This document shows positions 44,804-54,896 of a stretch of 64,000 nucleotides of DNA, in pieces (the stretch's first letter is position 1; every line of letters starts with the position of its first letter). The position numbers were made by a program, and so were the translations under genes. Source of the stretch: Gautieria morchelliformis (Eukaryota > Basidiomycota > Agaricomycetes > Gomphales > Gomphaceae); assembly GCA_015179125.1 (NCBI GenBank), contig WHVA01000491.1:1-64000 (forward strand). The letters run 5' to 3'. The notes beneath the pieces were generated by a model that saw nothing but the letters and a program-made list of their open reading frames with translations, searched no databases and was not told where the DNA came from.

Positions 44804-46240
44804 ATGAGCCCCGAACAGAGCCCTGAACTCTTTACCTACCGGCAATATCCCCTTCTAGAACCAATCGGATATTATCGGAAAGGGGGTTTGCATCCAATAC
44901 ACATCGATGACGTTCTGCACAACCGTTATCGCATTGTGAATAAGCTTGGCTATGGTGTATATGCTACTGTCTGGCTTGTCGATGATCTTGTGTCAGGGAG
45001 ATACGCCGCACTTAAAGTTCTTGCTGCCGATGTCTCTAAGGTTTCCGAAGTTGCCATCCTTCGCCGACAACGGTCACACATGACTGCAAAGGGGGCCAAA
45101 GCTCGGAGGGAGGTTTGGGTAAGGAGACGGGTAATACGCCGCACTTAAAGTTCTTGCTGCCGATGTCTCTAAGGTTTCCGAAGTTGCCATCCTTCGCCGT
45201 CTCAAACAACGCCAGCTGAATGATGGAGGCTCAGATGGCCAGGAATTCCTGGTGGAGTATTTGGATGACTTCAAGGTTGAAGGACCAAATGGCACGGATC
45301 AGTGTATTGTTACCGAAGTGCTTGGACCCAGCATAGGTGATGATGATCTTGATGAAATTTACGACGACGAACAGTACCCGATAGATATAGCAAAAAACCT
45401 GGTCGCACAAGTAATGCGTGGAGTCGCGTACCTGCATAGCTGCGGGGTTGTCCATGGAGGTAAATGGTGTGTTCCTGAAGGCATTTTAGTTGATATCTCA
45501 TTTTACAGACCTTCACGTCGGAAATATCCTCTTCCGCATACCTGGGATTGAGCAGATGTCTCATCAAGATTTAGGAAAGTACCTGGGTGAACCCAGCAAA
45601 CAACCATTCTCCCGCAGAGATGGAAAACCGGTTACATCCACCCCTCACGAACCGAAGTATGTCGTTTTTTTTCAGCCCAACGGCTGGCACTTCTCCAGCT
45701 CTGCCTAAAGTCCTCAGAGGCAGTACGTGTCAAAATATGCGATTTCGGAGAAGCTTTCCTGTGGGATGGCAAACCCGTGATAACTCAACTTCACACGCCT
45801 TGTGTCTACGCCGCACCAGAGATCCTGCTTCACGATCACGTTAGCCCTGCTGTGGACGTATGGGCGCTGGCTGTCCTCATGCATCTGGTTCTGAGTGGAG
45901 GATCCCTTTTGTTTTTTTTCATGGTACGGGATTAAAAAGGAGGTCTTGAGAGAGATGGTGTTGACATTAGGTAAGCTGCCGGATAGATGGTGGACGAAGT
46001 GGGAGGACAGATCAGAATACTTCGACGAGAATGGTTCATTCATTGGGGATAGGACGAGGTTACTGCCTATATCAGGGAAGCTCCTATGGATACATTCACA
46101 CAGGATGGAAATGGAGGAACTTAAAGTACTCGAAAAACTCATCCGTATGATGGTCTCTTATGAGGTAACGTATTTCGGCAGCTGAGGTTGTAGAACTAAC
46201 GCCGCAAAGTTGGATGAAGAGCAGTCATAAAGGATGCTAT
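44804..46240 (+). pseudogene. Decayed copy of the SRPK-like kinase
   Basis: Matches the intact kinase at 11957-13282 over almost its full length, beginning MSPEQSPELFTYRQYPLLEP. It is not functional. A 66-bp piece (45001-45066) is repeated at 45134-45199 with 67 bp of foreign sequence between. The segment after KYVV is replaced by a T-run and CAGCCCAACGGC (about 45664-45683), and the frame then stops at about 45708. A second T-run replaces part of the segment after LSGGS (about 45908), and the last exon has a frame change near 46170. The intron in the catalytic loop is present in both copies (GTAAATGG...CAG), so the copy arose from DNA, not from a spliced transcript. Confidence 0.92.
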
Positions 46241-46587
46241 CATTAGACAATAAATGGACTGGGTCTGGATGTGAATCACCAGACATTACTATGGCACAGG
46301 CTCATGATTTGATTTGGTACACGTAAATAAGCCTCGCCTGTGCTTCGCTTCGGCCGGCAGTTAAGGTGTATGAATAGTGGAGAAGGTGAAAAATATCATT
46401 AATGTTGACATTTTGAAGAATTCTATGTAGAAAGGTTATACAGTAGCATTACCGCAGTCAAGACAGGACCTTGGACAGGCAAAGGAGATGCCTGGCAGAG
46501 TATAAGGATGACATTCCAATATACAGGACAAACATTGGAAAGAGTGTGTGACAGTGACTCCCAAATGACTGCAAGGGGCAACCCCCG
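46241..46587. other. No gene recognised
   Basis: AT-rich sequence between the kinase pseudogene and the solo LTR. No features were seen apart from the left copy of the LTR target duplication, CCCCG, at 46583-46587. Confidence 0.5.
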
Positions 46588-47148
46588 TGTAAGGACCCGG
46601 CCTTGGGCCGGCTACTTACCGGTAGAACCTTCTTCCGAGCCCGAGCCTTGTGATATTCATGCCCGAGTACATATGATACTTATCCGTGCCCGAGCCCGAT
46701 CCCGAGCTTGAACTCATATCCGACCTTGATCCCATGCCCGTATCCCCTTAGTTACTGATTCCGCTCCATCACGCATCATTCGTATATTACCTCGCCCTGA
46801 CCTCGGTCTCCTGACCTCGCCCTGACCTCCACTAATCCGTTCGCCCCTGACTTGCACCTCGTCCGTATATAACCCCCTTGTATGCATTCCTACTCCTCAG
46901 TCTGAAAATCAACTATCGTGTCCCTTCGATCCCTAGCTAGTTTCTACGCCTCGCCTCTTAAGCCAGAACCTCGCCTCTTATTCGTTTACCTCCGAAATTG
47001 GGACTCGTGCGTAGGGTCGGCGCAGCACATAAGCTGAAGCCAAGTCCCTCTCCGACTTCCCCATCCAAACCTCGCCCCGTAACCTCGGGCCTTGCCTCGG
47101 GTTTCGTTCCCGACCTCGGTCAACCTTACGACGGATCGTATCGTAACA
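46588..47148 (+). mobile_element. Solo LTR, family B, with target duplication
   Basis: 561 bp starting TGTAAGGACCCGG and ending CGTATCGTAACA, flanked by CCCCG on both sides (46583-46587 and 47149-47153). TATA-like CCGTATATAACC lies near 46870. It matches 361-914. A solo LTR with a clean duplication means a full element inserted here and its interior was lost by LTR-LTR recombination. Confidence 0.9.
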
Positions 47149-50100
47149 CCCCGAGACAATTACAAAGAACGTCGGGCAATGGCCAAGCGGACAGAGAAAT
47201 ATGGGGAAGGGAAAGTTGGCAAAGAGGAGACATGTCAACAGAGAAAGAAGGCATTACCTGTAAAATACTAAGAGATATCAATAGTACAGTGTAATGTGAA
47301 TATAATTCAGACTTTGAATTGAAGTCGAATCAAGTAAGAGATTGAAAGAAAATAGAGAGATTTAGTGTATACAAGATGTATACACTTCTACGCAATATAT
47401 GCACCTGTGAAGTATCAAGTACTTTGAAGGGAGTGAGTTCTAATTGACTGAGGTTCTTCAATGTACAGGCTGAGCTATTTATCGAGGAGATACGAGTCTA
47501 TGGAGGTACATGTCCCGGATTGCATATGAGCAAACATATGATCCGTGATCCGGAAGATGATGTACCAACTACTGATCTATCTACTGATGCATCAGTCGGA
47601 TGAACACATGGAAGGGGGAATGATATCAGAAGAGAAATGAGATGATATGGAATGTGGAGTTTAAGAGGAAAGAAAATGTCTGAGTAGATTGGGCTAGCCA
47701 ACGTACTACTCCTCGGATCAGAGCCACTCGGGTTCGAATGTTCTCTCCCGGCCTCATGTGTGTCTGTACCTTGTCTGGCGTACAGACAATTCCGAGATGT
47801 ATTTATGGACTCGTGTGGGAATCATCGAGGGTCTGTGGGTTCGAATGGATGGTCGTGTGTGATCAAGGATGCAGGTGGTATAGTGTAATGGAAATGTTTC
47901 TGTCAGACTTTTATGGAATAAAGTGTGGAAAAGAAGAATGGTGGTTTTGTTTTTATAACATTACCCTGCCATTTGAAGCAAGCAAGAACAGGGCAGTCAG
48001 ACTGTAAGGGGCAATGTCTCCAAAATCAGTCCTGCAACCGTGAGCTGTGGCAGCAGGGCTGCTTTAAAATACTTCAGGGAAGCCTCTAACTCTGCTGGAC
48101 CCGGGGAATGAAGAGAAAGCTTTTGGCGAAGGATAAGGAAATGCACGGGACTGAACTGTAAGTGAGTGATGAAAAGATCTGGGTAACTCTGGCAGAATCA
48201 CAGTTGCTGCCACAACATACGGTGAGTAGTGGTAGAAACAAACAAACAAAGAAAAGCAAGGCAAGAGAGTGCTATTGAAGGCAACACATAAGATCACGTG
48301 ACTTTTGACGTGGCAATGGGTGACCGTAGGCGGCTGCGGAATTCATCCAGGTGTCCAGTAAGACAGGGGGAGCAAGGCCAACCAATGAAAAGGTCAGACT
48401 ATGTGCAAAGTACGGCAAAGAGATGCAAATGAGTGAGATTGTCACCAATCAGTGCAGCCCGGCAACACTGCAAGGCAGACAAAGAAGGCCAAAGAAGGCC
48501 AAAGCAATACATGTCGTATGCTTAATAGAAGAGTGATAAACAGATACAAGCCTCGCCTGCACTTTGTTGTGATAAATGCAATTATTCCATCTTAAATCAT
48601 TTATATATACAAGAGAAACTAATAAAGAAAGAAAGAAAAACAAGAAAAAAAGATCAAAAAGGAATAGAAATGACACTTACGATGGACGTCGGCACAGACG
48701 ACGATCATATGAATTTACGACTTGCTACATTACCCATAGATCGGGTAAGGTACAGAGGTTCGGGCATCGACCATGTGCGGTCGATCAGGGACAGCGCACC
48801 TATCGAGTGATGGCATTGGCCATGACGTCGACAGGCACCAGGCCACAGGCACTGAGGGGTGCGGGCACCAAACGCCGCAGAGGATAATAGACTGCGCAGG
48901 AGCACAGGGTACTGTGGAGTGACTTGAGAATGTCACCCACAGTACACATACTCAATTAGCTGCCCCACAGAAAAGGCACAGAGACAGCGACCCCATCACC
49001 AAGCCTAGCATTTATGCTAGGCAGGGCAGATTCAACTCCACCTTTCTATTTGAACTCCATGACACAACTGACTGACTACTATCCTGATATCATGTGGACA
49101 GGGGCTTTGTATGCTAGGTACAGATTTCTACTCCAAAGCCTAAACAATCCTGACATCATCTCCATTACCCCATGACTTTATGACTCTAAATTAGTCACCC
49201 CTTAGTTACAAGCAGCTTTTCGACCCATCTGTCCAATATCTTGAATACTAGTAGTTACTACTAATATAGTATAAATAGCTAGTACGAATGTATGAACGAA
49301 ATCATCCAGAATCAATTGTTTTGTCCCTTGAAACTACTGTAGTCTTGTTTGATAGCTACAGAGCTCAAATCTTGATAGTTTATTCCAAATCTTCGTTGAG
49401 GGTTTACTATCACTGCTTACTCTATACTACCTCAAAAGCGAACACTTTTGATTTGGTTATCCCTCGGATCGACACCATTCTTCTGTCGACACGGTCACGT
49501 GACTCTCATTCATCAGTGCTGGACGCGCCTCAATAGGCTTAGTCAGCACAGAAGAGAGGCGAACACAGTGGTTTCAACCACTGAGCAATAGATTTCACTT
49601 GTTGAAAGGCACCAGTTAACGTCCTATTCCAAAACACTTCGCTTTGGCGAGTCTTTTTAGGTACATGGGTCAAGGGAAGAACATACACATACACTGACAC
49701 ACTTAGGGTATGGTAGGAGGTGAGAAACAGCAAAGGACACATCAGCGTGATTGGACGTGAGGGTCACATCTTAACAAATCACGATAACAGGAAAATACGG
49801 GAGAGGAAAGGAACTGTCAGATGGGATTGGTCAGAAAGGTGTCAGTGGATCCCATGAGAGGAACACATGGGATAACATACACAATGAATTGGAAAAACAC
49901 GAAGAAAGGATGTGCTTAGTATGAAGCCCCCATGATAGACGACAAAATACATACATGCCATGGGACAAAACAGGAAGAGGAAATGTGGCACGTAGATGAG
50001 TTAGCAAGTGAACACTGGAAAAGGAAATGATGGAGACACCAGGTTTACAAAGGTGAGACATGATACAAAAAGACTGCTAAAGATATTGATGTTGTGAAAC

Positions 50101-51579
50101 AGCATAACACCAACAGCAATTGGAAGCTGCGAAAAGATTGAGACATAGGTCACACAGTACCAAAACACAGAGAAAGATACACTAACAGATGCAAACATTT
50201 ACAGGTTGATTCAAGGTCAACTCTGGGACATGCGATGCATTAGACTCACCAGTGGGAATGACATAATAAGCCAGGTACTATGCAACAAATGACAAAAGAT
50301 GATCCAGAAGTATAAGAAGGATGTATGTCTTAGAACACATAAGGTCTGAGACACTGATGGATGGAGTGTTTACATGCAAGGAGGGGAAATCCAACAGAAA
50401 GGCACAGAACAGCAAACGGCGAAGATTCAGTGACCACACTGTCATAAGAGAATGGACAACGATGTACCTTTAAAGAACAACAGATGGGAGGCAATGTGAC
50501 AGGGGAGAACAGATAATAATGTACATGAGAAGATACCTCCTTGACCCCGCCCAAAAAAAGGAAAGATTGTGATGACGTCCGATGGTGGGAAGGTCTAACC
50601 ATGACGGCAACCCATGCAACTGTTGGAAAGGTGAGTAAGAGAATGTCGCTCATTAATGACAACAGTAACAACACCCATCAGAAATGGGGAACAATACAAA
50701 TGTTTCAATGATTACCAAGACTGAGACAAAGGTCGTGACATGTGGGCAACAAATGGAAAGGTCAGTAAGTGAATGTGGCCAGTCAATGAGAATGATGACA
50801 CCTTTCAAGGCAAAGACGTGGACGGAATGCTAAACACACCGAAAGAAGCAAGGGAATGATATGAATGTTTCAAGACTCAAGACAATAACACGAAGGACAG
50901 AGTGGTGAAGACATGTGGAGAAGAAAGACTGAGACAATGGTCATGGTGTGGCAGAAAATCATCGCAAAGAACCTGAAAGGGACAGAAAGGTGTGTCATAC
51001 CAATGTTTCAAGCAAAGACATGGATGGAGAGCTAAACGCATGGAAAGAAGGAAGGGAATGATACAAATGTTTCAACACAATGATGTGAAAGATGGAGTGG
51101 TAAAGGCATGGGAAGAAGAAAGGGTGAGACAAAGGTCATGATGTCGCTGAAAAATAGTCGCAAACATCCTGCAAGGGACAGAAAGCTGCATCAAACATGG
51201 ACAAAGGGATGCAAACTTTCACATGTCATATTCTTGATATAAGAGTAATATCAGCCATGAACCTCTATTTTCTTTAAGATGAAATAGCATGCCTGAAGGC
51301 AAGACATGTGCCCATATATGCAGAGGTGCTTTTCCTCAGCTCAAGGCCACAATTCAGCCTCAAAATTCTGTAATTTTTATGAAAATATTTATCTGGTCCA
51401 TATCTAATAGCCATGTGATGCTGGAGTGCCCACAACACATAGGTTGCTGGAGAGTTTGTTGAGAGGGAGGAGTGTGACAAGCACCCAAATCACTCGGCAT
51501 GCTGACATGTGTCACAACTTACTGCATTCCACCTTGTACTCTCATTACTGTACTCTAGTCCCCAGATATTTTTAGCCTC
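47149..51579. other. Gene-free AT-rich region
   Basis: 4.4 kb with no convincing protein-coding gene on either strand. It contains purine-rich stretches, a near-perfect 15-bp palindrome (TAGTAGTTACTACTA near 49250), and the 0.2-kb tandem repeat described separately. GGTTCGAAT motifs at about 47730 and 47840 look like pol III B boxes but no tRNA fold was found. Much of it is probably decayed repeat DNA. Confidence 0.5.
50690..51205. repeat. Diverged tandem repeat with about 0.2-kb period
   Basis: Two full units start AAAGACGTGGACGGAATGCTAA at 50812 and AAAGACATGGATGGAGAGCTAA at 51014, a spacing of 202 bp. Each runs through GAATGATA, ATGTTTCAA, GTGAGACAA or CTGAGACAA, GGTCATG and GGGACAGAAAG. 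A partial earlier unit begins near 50690. Units share roughly three quarters of their bases by eye. Confidence 0.7.
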
Positions 51580-52769
51580 ATGGCACAAGTTGACATAAAC
51601 CCAACCCAACACGACAACTCTGTTGACAGAGAGAGTCACATCCAGGTTGCCCTTGCGGCATACTCTTCACATTCTTTGTCCCTTTGTAAGATTGCTCTAA
51701 CTCATGGTCTCCCCTATTCTACTCTTTGCAATCACCTTCAAGGAGTCTCAGCATGACTGTCACACAAAGCAAAGGCTGCTTGTGAAGGCAGCAGAGGATG
51801 TACTGGTCGGGTGGTGTGAACATCAGTCTTCAATGGCTGAGCCTCTCACCTGTAACACATTGCGAGAATGGGTCAAGTTGCTCACTGGATTGCCTCTGAT
51901 GTCTGGGTAAGACAATTTCTTTGTAGGCCCAAGGCTACAATCACTGCAGCCAAGGAGAGGGGGCTTGACCTGAAGCGGGCAAAAGCTCTCAACCCGGCAA
52001 TGGTCAAAGGCCATTTCAAGCTCCTAGGCAAAGTCATGGACACATACAGCATCAAGGCACACAATATTTACAAATGTCAACAAGAAAGGCTTTCAGTTGG
52101 GGGGTGGTCACAAGAACCTCCCAACTCAGTTGATCTTTAGCAAAGGGGACTGGGATCATTACTCTTAGGGCTGACTCCCTTGTTTTGGTCATGCTCATTG
52201 AAGCTGTCTGTACAGATGGCTCCACTGTTCCTCCTGTTTTTATTCTATCAAAATGTAGCTTAGGGAAATCACTGGGGTGGGGTTGTAAGTTTTCTTCTCT
52301 ACTTTTAATTCACATAAACTAACCTGGGTTTTGGTGTCACCACTTCAGAAGCTGGCTGGAATGATGCAACAATATGCAAATACTGGTTTGAATGAGTCTT
52401 CATTCCTCATGCACTTCATCCTCATGCTGCTGACAGTGAACCAATCCTACTTATTTTTGATGGCCATGCTACACATGAAACCCCAGAGATGAAGGATCTA
52501 GCCTTCCAGAACAACATTCTCCTCTACTGTCTACCTCCTAAAACAATGCATAAACTCCAACCCCTTGATGTTGAGGTCTTCGGACCCTTCAAACCACCTG
52601 GAGCAAGCACTGCCAAGAGTGCACTATGAACAGGAACATCATCACATATGATACTCTGGTGAAGGAGTAGATTGTCATGATTTGTTTATTCTATGAATCA
52701 GCCATCCATATTCAGCGAACAGACATTCACGCTATGGGAGCTTCGAACTCTTCACCAAAGTATTCTTCC
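51580..52769 (+). mobile_element. pogo/Fot1-type (Tc1-mariner) transposase remnant
   Basis: The plus strand carries, in order, a helix-turn-helix start (SLSLCKIALTHGLPYSTLCN), a CENP-B-like DNA-binding region (RLLVKAAEDVLVGWCEHQSS), ALNPAMVKGHFKLLGKVMDT, and a DDE-domain part with DGHATHETPEMKDLAFQNN, LLYCLPPKTMHKLQPLDVEV and FGPFK. This is the order seen in fungal pogo-class transposases, which move by cut and paste at TA sites. Frame changes occur near 51750, 51900 and in the middle part, and the stretch NIYKCQQERLS lies where NIYN(M)DE is expected, so a catalytic Asp appears lost. The element is dead. Terminal inverted repeats were not found. Confidence 0.8.
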
Positions 52770-53267
52770 CAGAACCCCTTTCGCATTCACTGATCCATCA
52801 TTCACGTCATGACCCAGCTCATGGAGCCATCCTCAACCATAGAACTCATCACCTATGAAACTCCCACTCCATGAATGACCCTCATGCTCAGGATGCATTC
52901 AGGCAGTGTTGGTTGCAGCCTCTGTGCAGGTTAGCATCAATGGGCTTGAGACCGCCGCAGGACCGGATGGTAAGAGCTGCCAAGGTGCAGAATCTCTATT
53001 AATCTTCCCAAAGCCCCTCTTTCTTGTTGGAATTAGCTTTGCTACGGGCTCCACCCTGTATAGTATGTTTCCCTTTTGTTTGTAACGCGACTGTGCATCT
53101 CTTGCAATACTCTGAACCCCCTGGCCTCTTTCTCATTTGCCAGTAGCATACATGTATTCTCTATAAAAAGGACTCATCTCCCATGTATGCTCCCTAGTTC
53201 AGTTATCATACATCTTCCTTGTGCATTACCTTACCCACTTGTGAGAAACCAACTCTTGAGCTCTCCC
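52770..53267. other. No gene recognised
   Basis: Follows the pogo remnant and may contain its 3' flank. The left copy of the CTCCC target duplication for the next LTR is at 53263-53267. Confidence 0.5.
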
Positions 53268-53739
53268 TGTCAGGGGACACCCTGTTTTCCATTTCCAGTT
53301 CCGGCTCCATTTCCGACTCCGCTTCCGGTTCCAATTCCATCTCCGCCTCCGCTTTCGGAAATGATTCCACTTCTGGGAGAACTTCCACCAGTTCGGTTTG
53401 CTTTGCCAGTTCCACTCCAATTTCCGACTTCCACTCTCAGAACAGTGTCGGAAATCAAGCGATTCGCGTAATAGGTGGCATCAAGGGTCGATCAAGGGTC
53501 AGGGAGGTCAGGGGGATGCAGGGTTGATGGCGGGTGCCAAGTGTTGTCCCTGGCTGCGCAGCGTAGTATAATATGGGCTCGCTGACATTGGGGGTCCTTA
53601 GACTTTTCTCTTTGGATTTCCCCTTGTCAGGTGAGAATCCCCTCTCTTGTATACTCTGTTCATTTATACATACTTTGGATTTCCCCTTGTCAGTTGTGTG
53701 GTAGTGTGATCTCCACAACCAGCCAGGGTTGCCCTTACA
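53268..53739 (+). mobile_element. Solo LTR of the gypsy-1 family
   Basis: 472 bp, starting TGTCAGGGGACACC and ending TTGCCCTTACA, flanked by CTCCC at 53263-53267 and 53740-53744. It is 18 bp shorter than the gypsy-1 LTRs because it has fewer short TTCCGACTCC-like units. From CGCGTAATAGG onward it is almost identical to the gypsy-1 LTRs. Confidence 0.95.
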
Positions 53740-54011
53740 CTCCCCTTCTATCTTGCCCTTCGTTTGTATCAGGATTAGGAACATCACTAGTGAGTTAAAA
53801 CTACCAATTCTCCTTACTCCAAACCCTTGGGATTACTCTGCGCCTGTTGGTAAAGACCTCTAGAGGAGTGTCTTCGCCAACGAAGGGATCATCTACCTCA
53901 GATAACCCTTCTTGATCACGTTGGACCATTTTGCTGAGTGTTGTAAAGGCTTCGCTTTGACTGTAGACTTGGGGTCCATCTATTGTATACCCCTTCGTAG
54001 TATTAGTCATA
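53740..54011 (-). other. Unidentified coding fragment
   Basis: A minus-strand frame (53801-54010) reads TIDGPQVYSQSEAFTTLSKM and DPFVGEDTPLEVFTNRRRV, ending VWSKENW. A related string (DNPFAGEGAPSEPFVN) occurs on the plus strand at about 14070-14120. Composition suggests a real protein fragment, perhaps of a dispersed gene or element. The family is not recognised. It abuts the gypsy-2 LTR. Confidence 0.35.
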
Positions 54012-54393
54012 TGTTACGACCGTTCATTTCCGACTTCCGACCTTCAGTTCCGCAACACTTTCCGCCCCTCCGATATTTCCGACATTCCGCCCATTGTTCT
54101 ATTCCCTTGTTCTTTCGACTCTATTACTCGGACACTCCGGACCCGCTTCATCATTCATCAAGATCATATATCTGGCCCTCCTTGTGTTTCGTTGTCAGAC
54201 ATGTTTCCCGACCCCTTGTCCTTTGCCATTGTTTTACCTTACCCTGAACCCCCCTTGTAGTCCCATTGTTCCCAATTAGTTAGTTCCCATGCATTGTCTA
54301 CTCGACTTCTGCTTCCCCCGGAATTTGCTTAGTACCATATCATTACCTGTTGTCTCAGCTCTTTGTATAAAAGCCTGTCATGTATGTCTCTTA

Positions 54394-54891
54394 TGTTGGG
54401 TGCATTTATGCTCCTGCACCAAAATCAAGCATAATATATCCAATTTGTTGTGTGGCCTTCCAATTTCTTCTCACATTGTTCTTGTATTATGCATCCATTT
54501 CTCTGGTTATTTTCGAAATTTTCCACTCATTCCTTATCTCTCTATTTCATCTTGTTATTCCTACTTTCACAAGCGGCTGCACCCAGCGGAGTCCGAAATG
54601 ACTTCGACGCGCGAGCTCTTGGGCGCTAAAGGGCCGGGTAGTAGTACATGCGCAGTGGAACACATTTCCCCCTCTCTCAGTGACCACTAAATTCACTGAG
54701 AGAGGCAAGTAAATTAGTCTAGTAGTCTTTGCATTTATTGACCTAGAAATCCTCTGTAGTGAATTGATTTCTAGGTAGTGTATAATATATTTAGAGTGAC
54801 CACTAAATTCACTGAGAGAGTGAATTGATTTCTAGTCTATTCTTTTGAATAACAAGTCCATACCTACTGCCTATAATTCCTGTCCTCTACA
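54394..54891 (+). repeat. copia left LTR
   Basis: Starts TGTTGGGTGCATTTATG and ends CTGTCCTCTACA. It contains two perfect hairpins, at 54672-54704 (12-bp stem) and 54742-54775 (10-bp stem), and reuses their right arms again near 54798-54830. A TATA-like GTATAATATATT lies between them at about 54779. Confidence 0.95.
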
Positions 54892-54896
54892 GGGTT

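Noticed and set aside
47690-47860. Two GGTTCGAAT motifs suggesting tRNA genes or a tRNA-derived SINE
   Set aside because: No cloverleaf could be drawn and no second copy of the stretch was seen in the window. Too weak to call.
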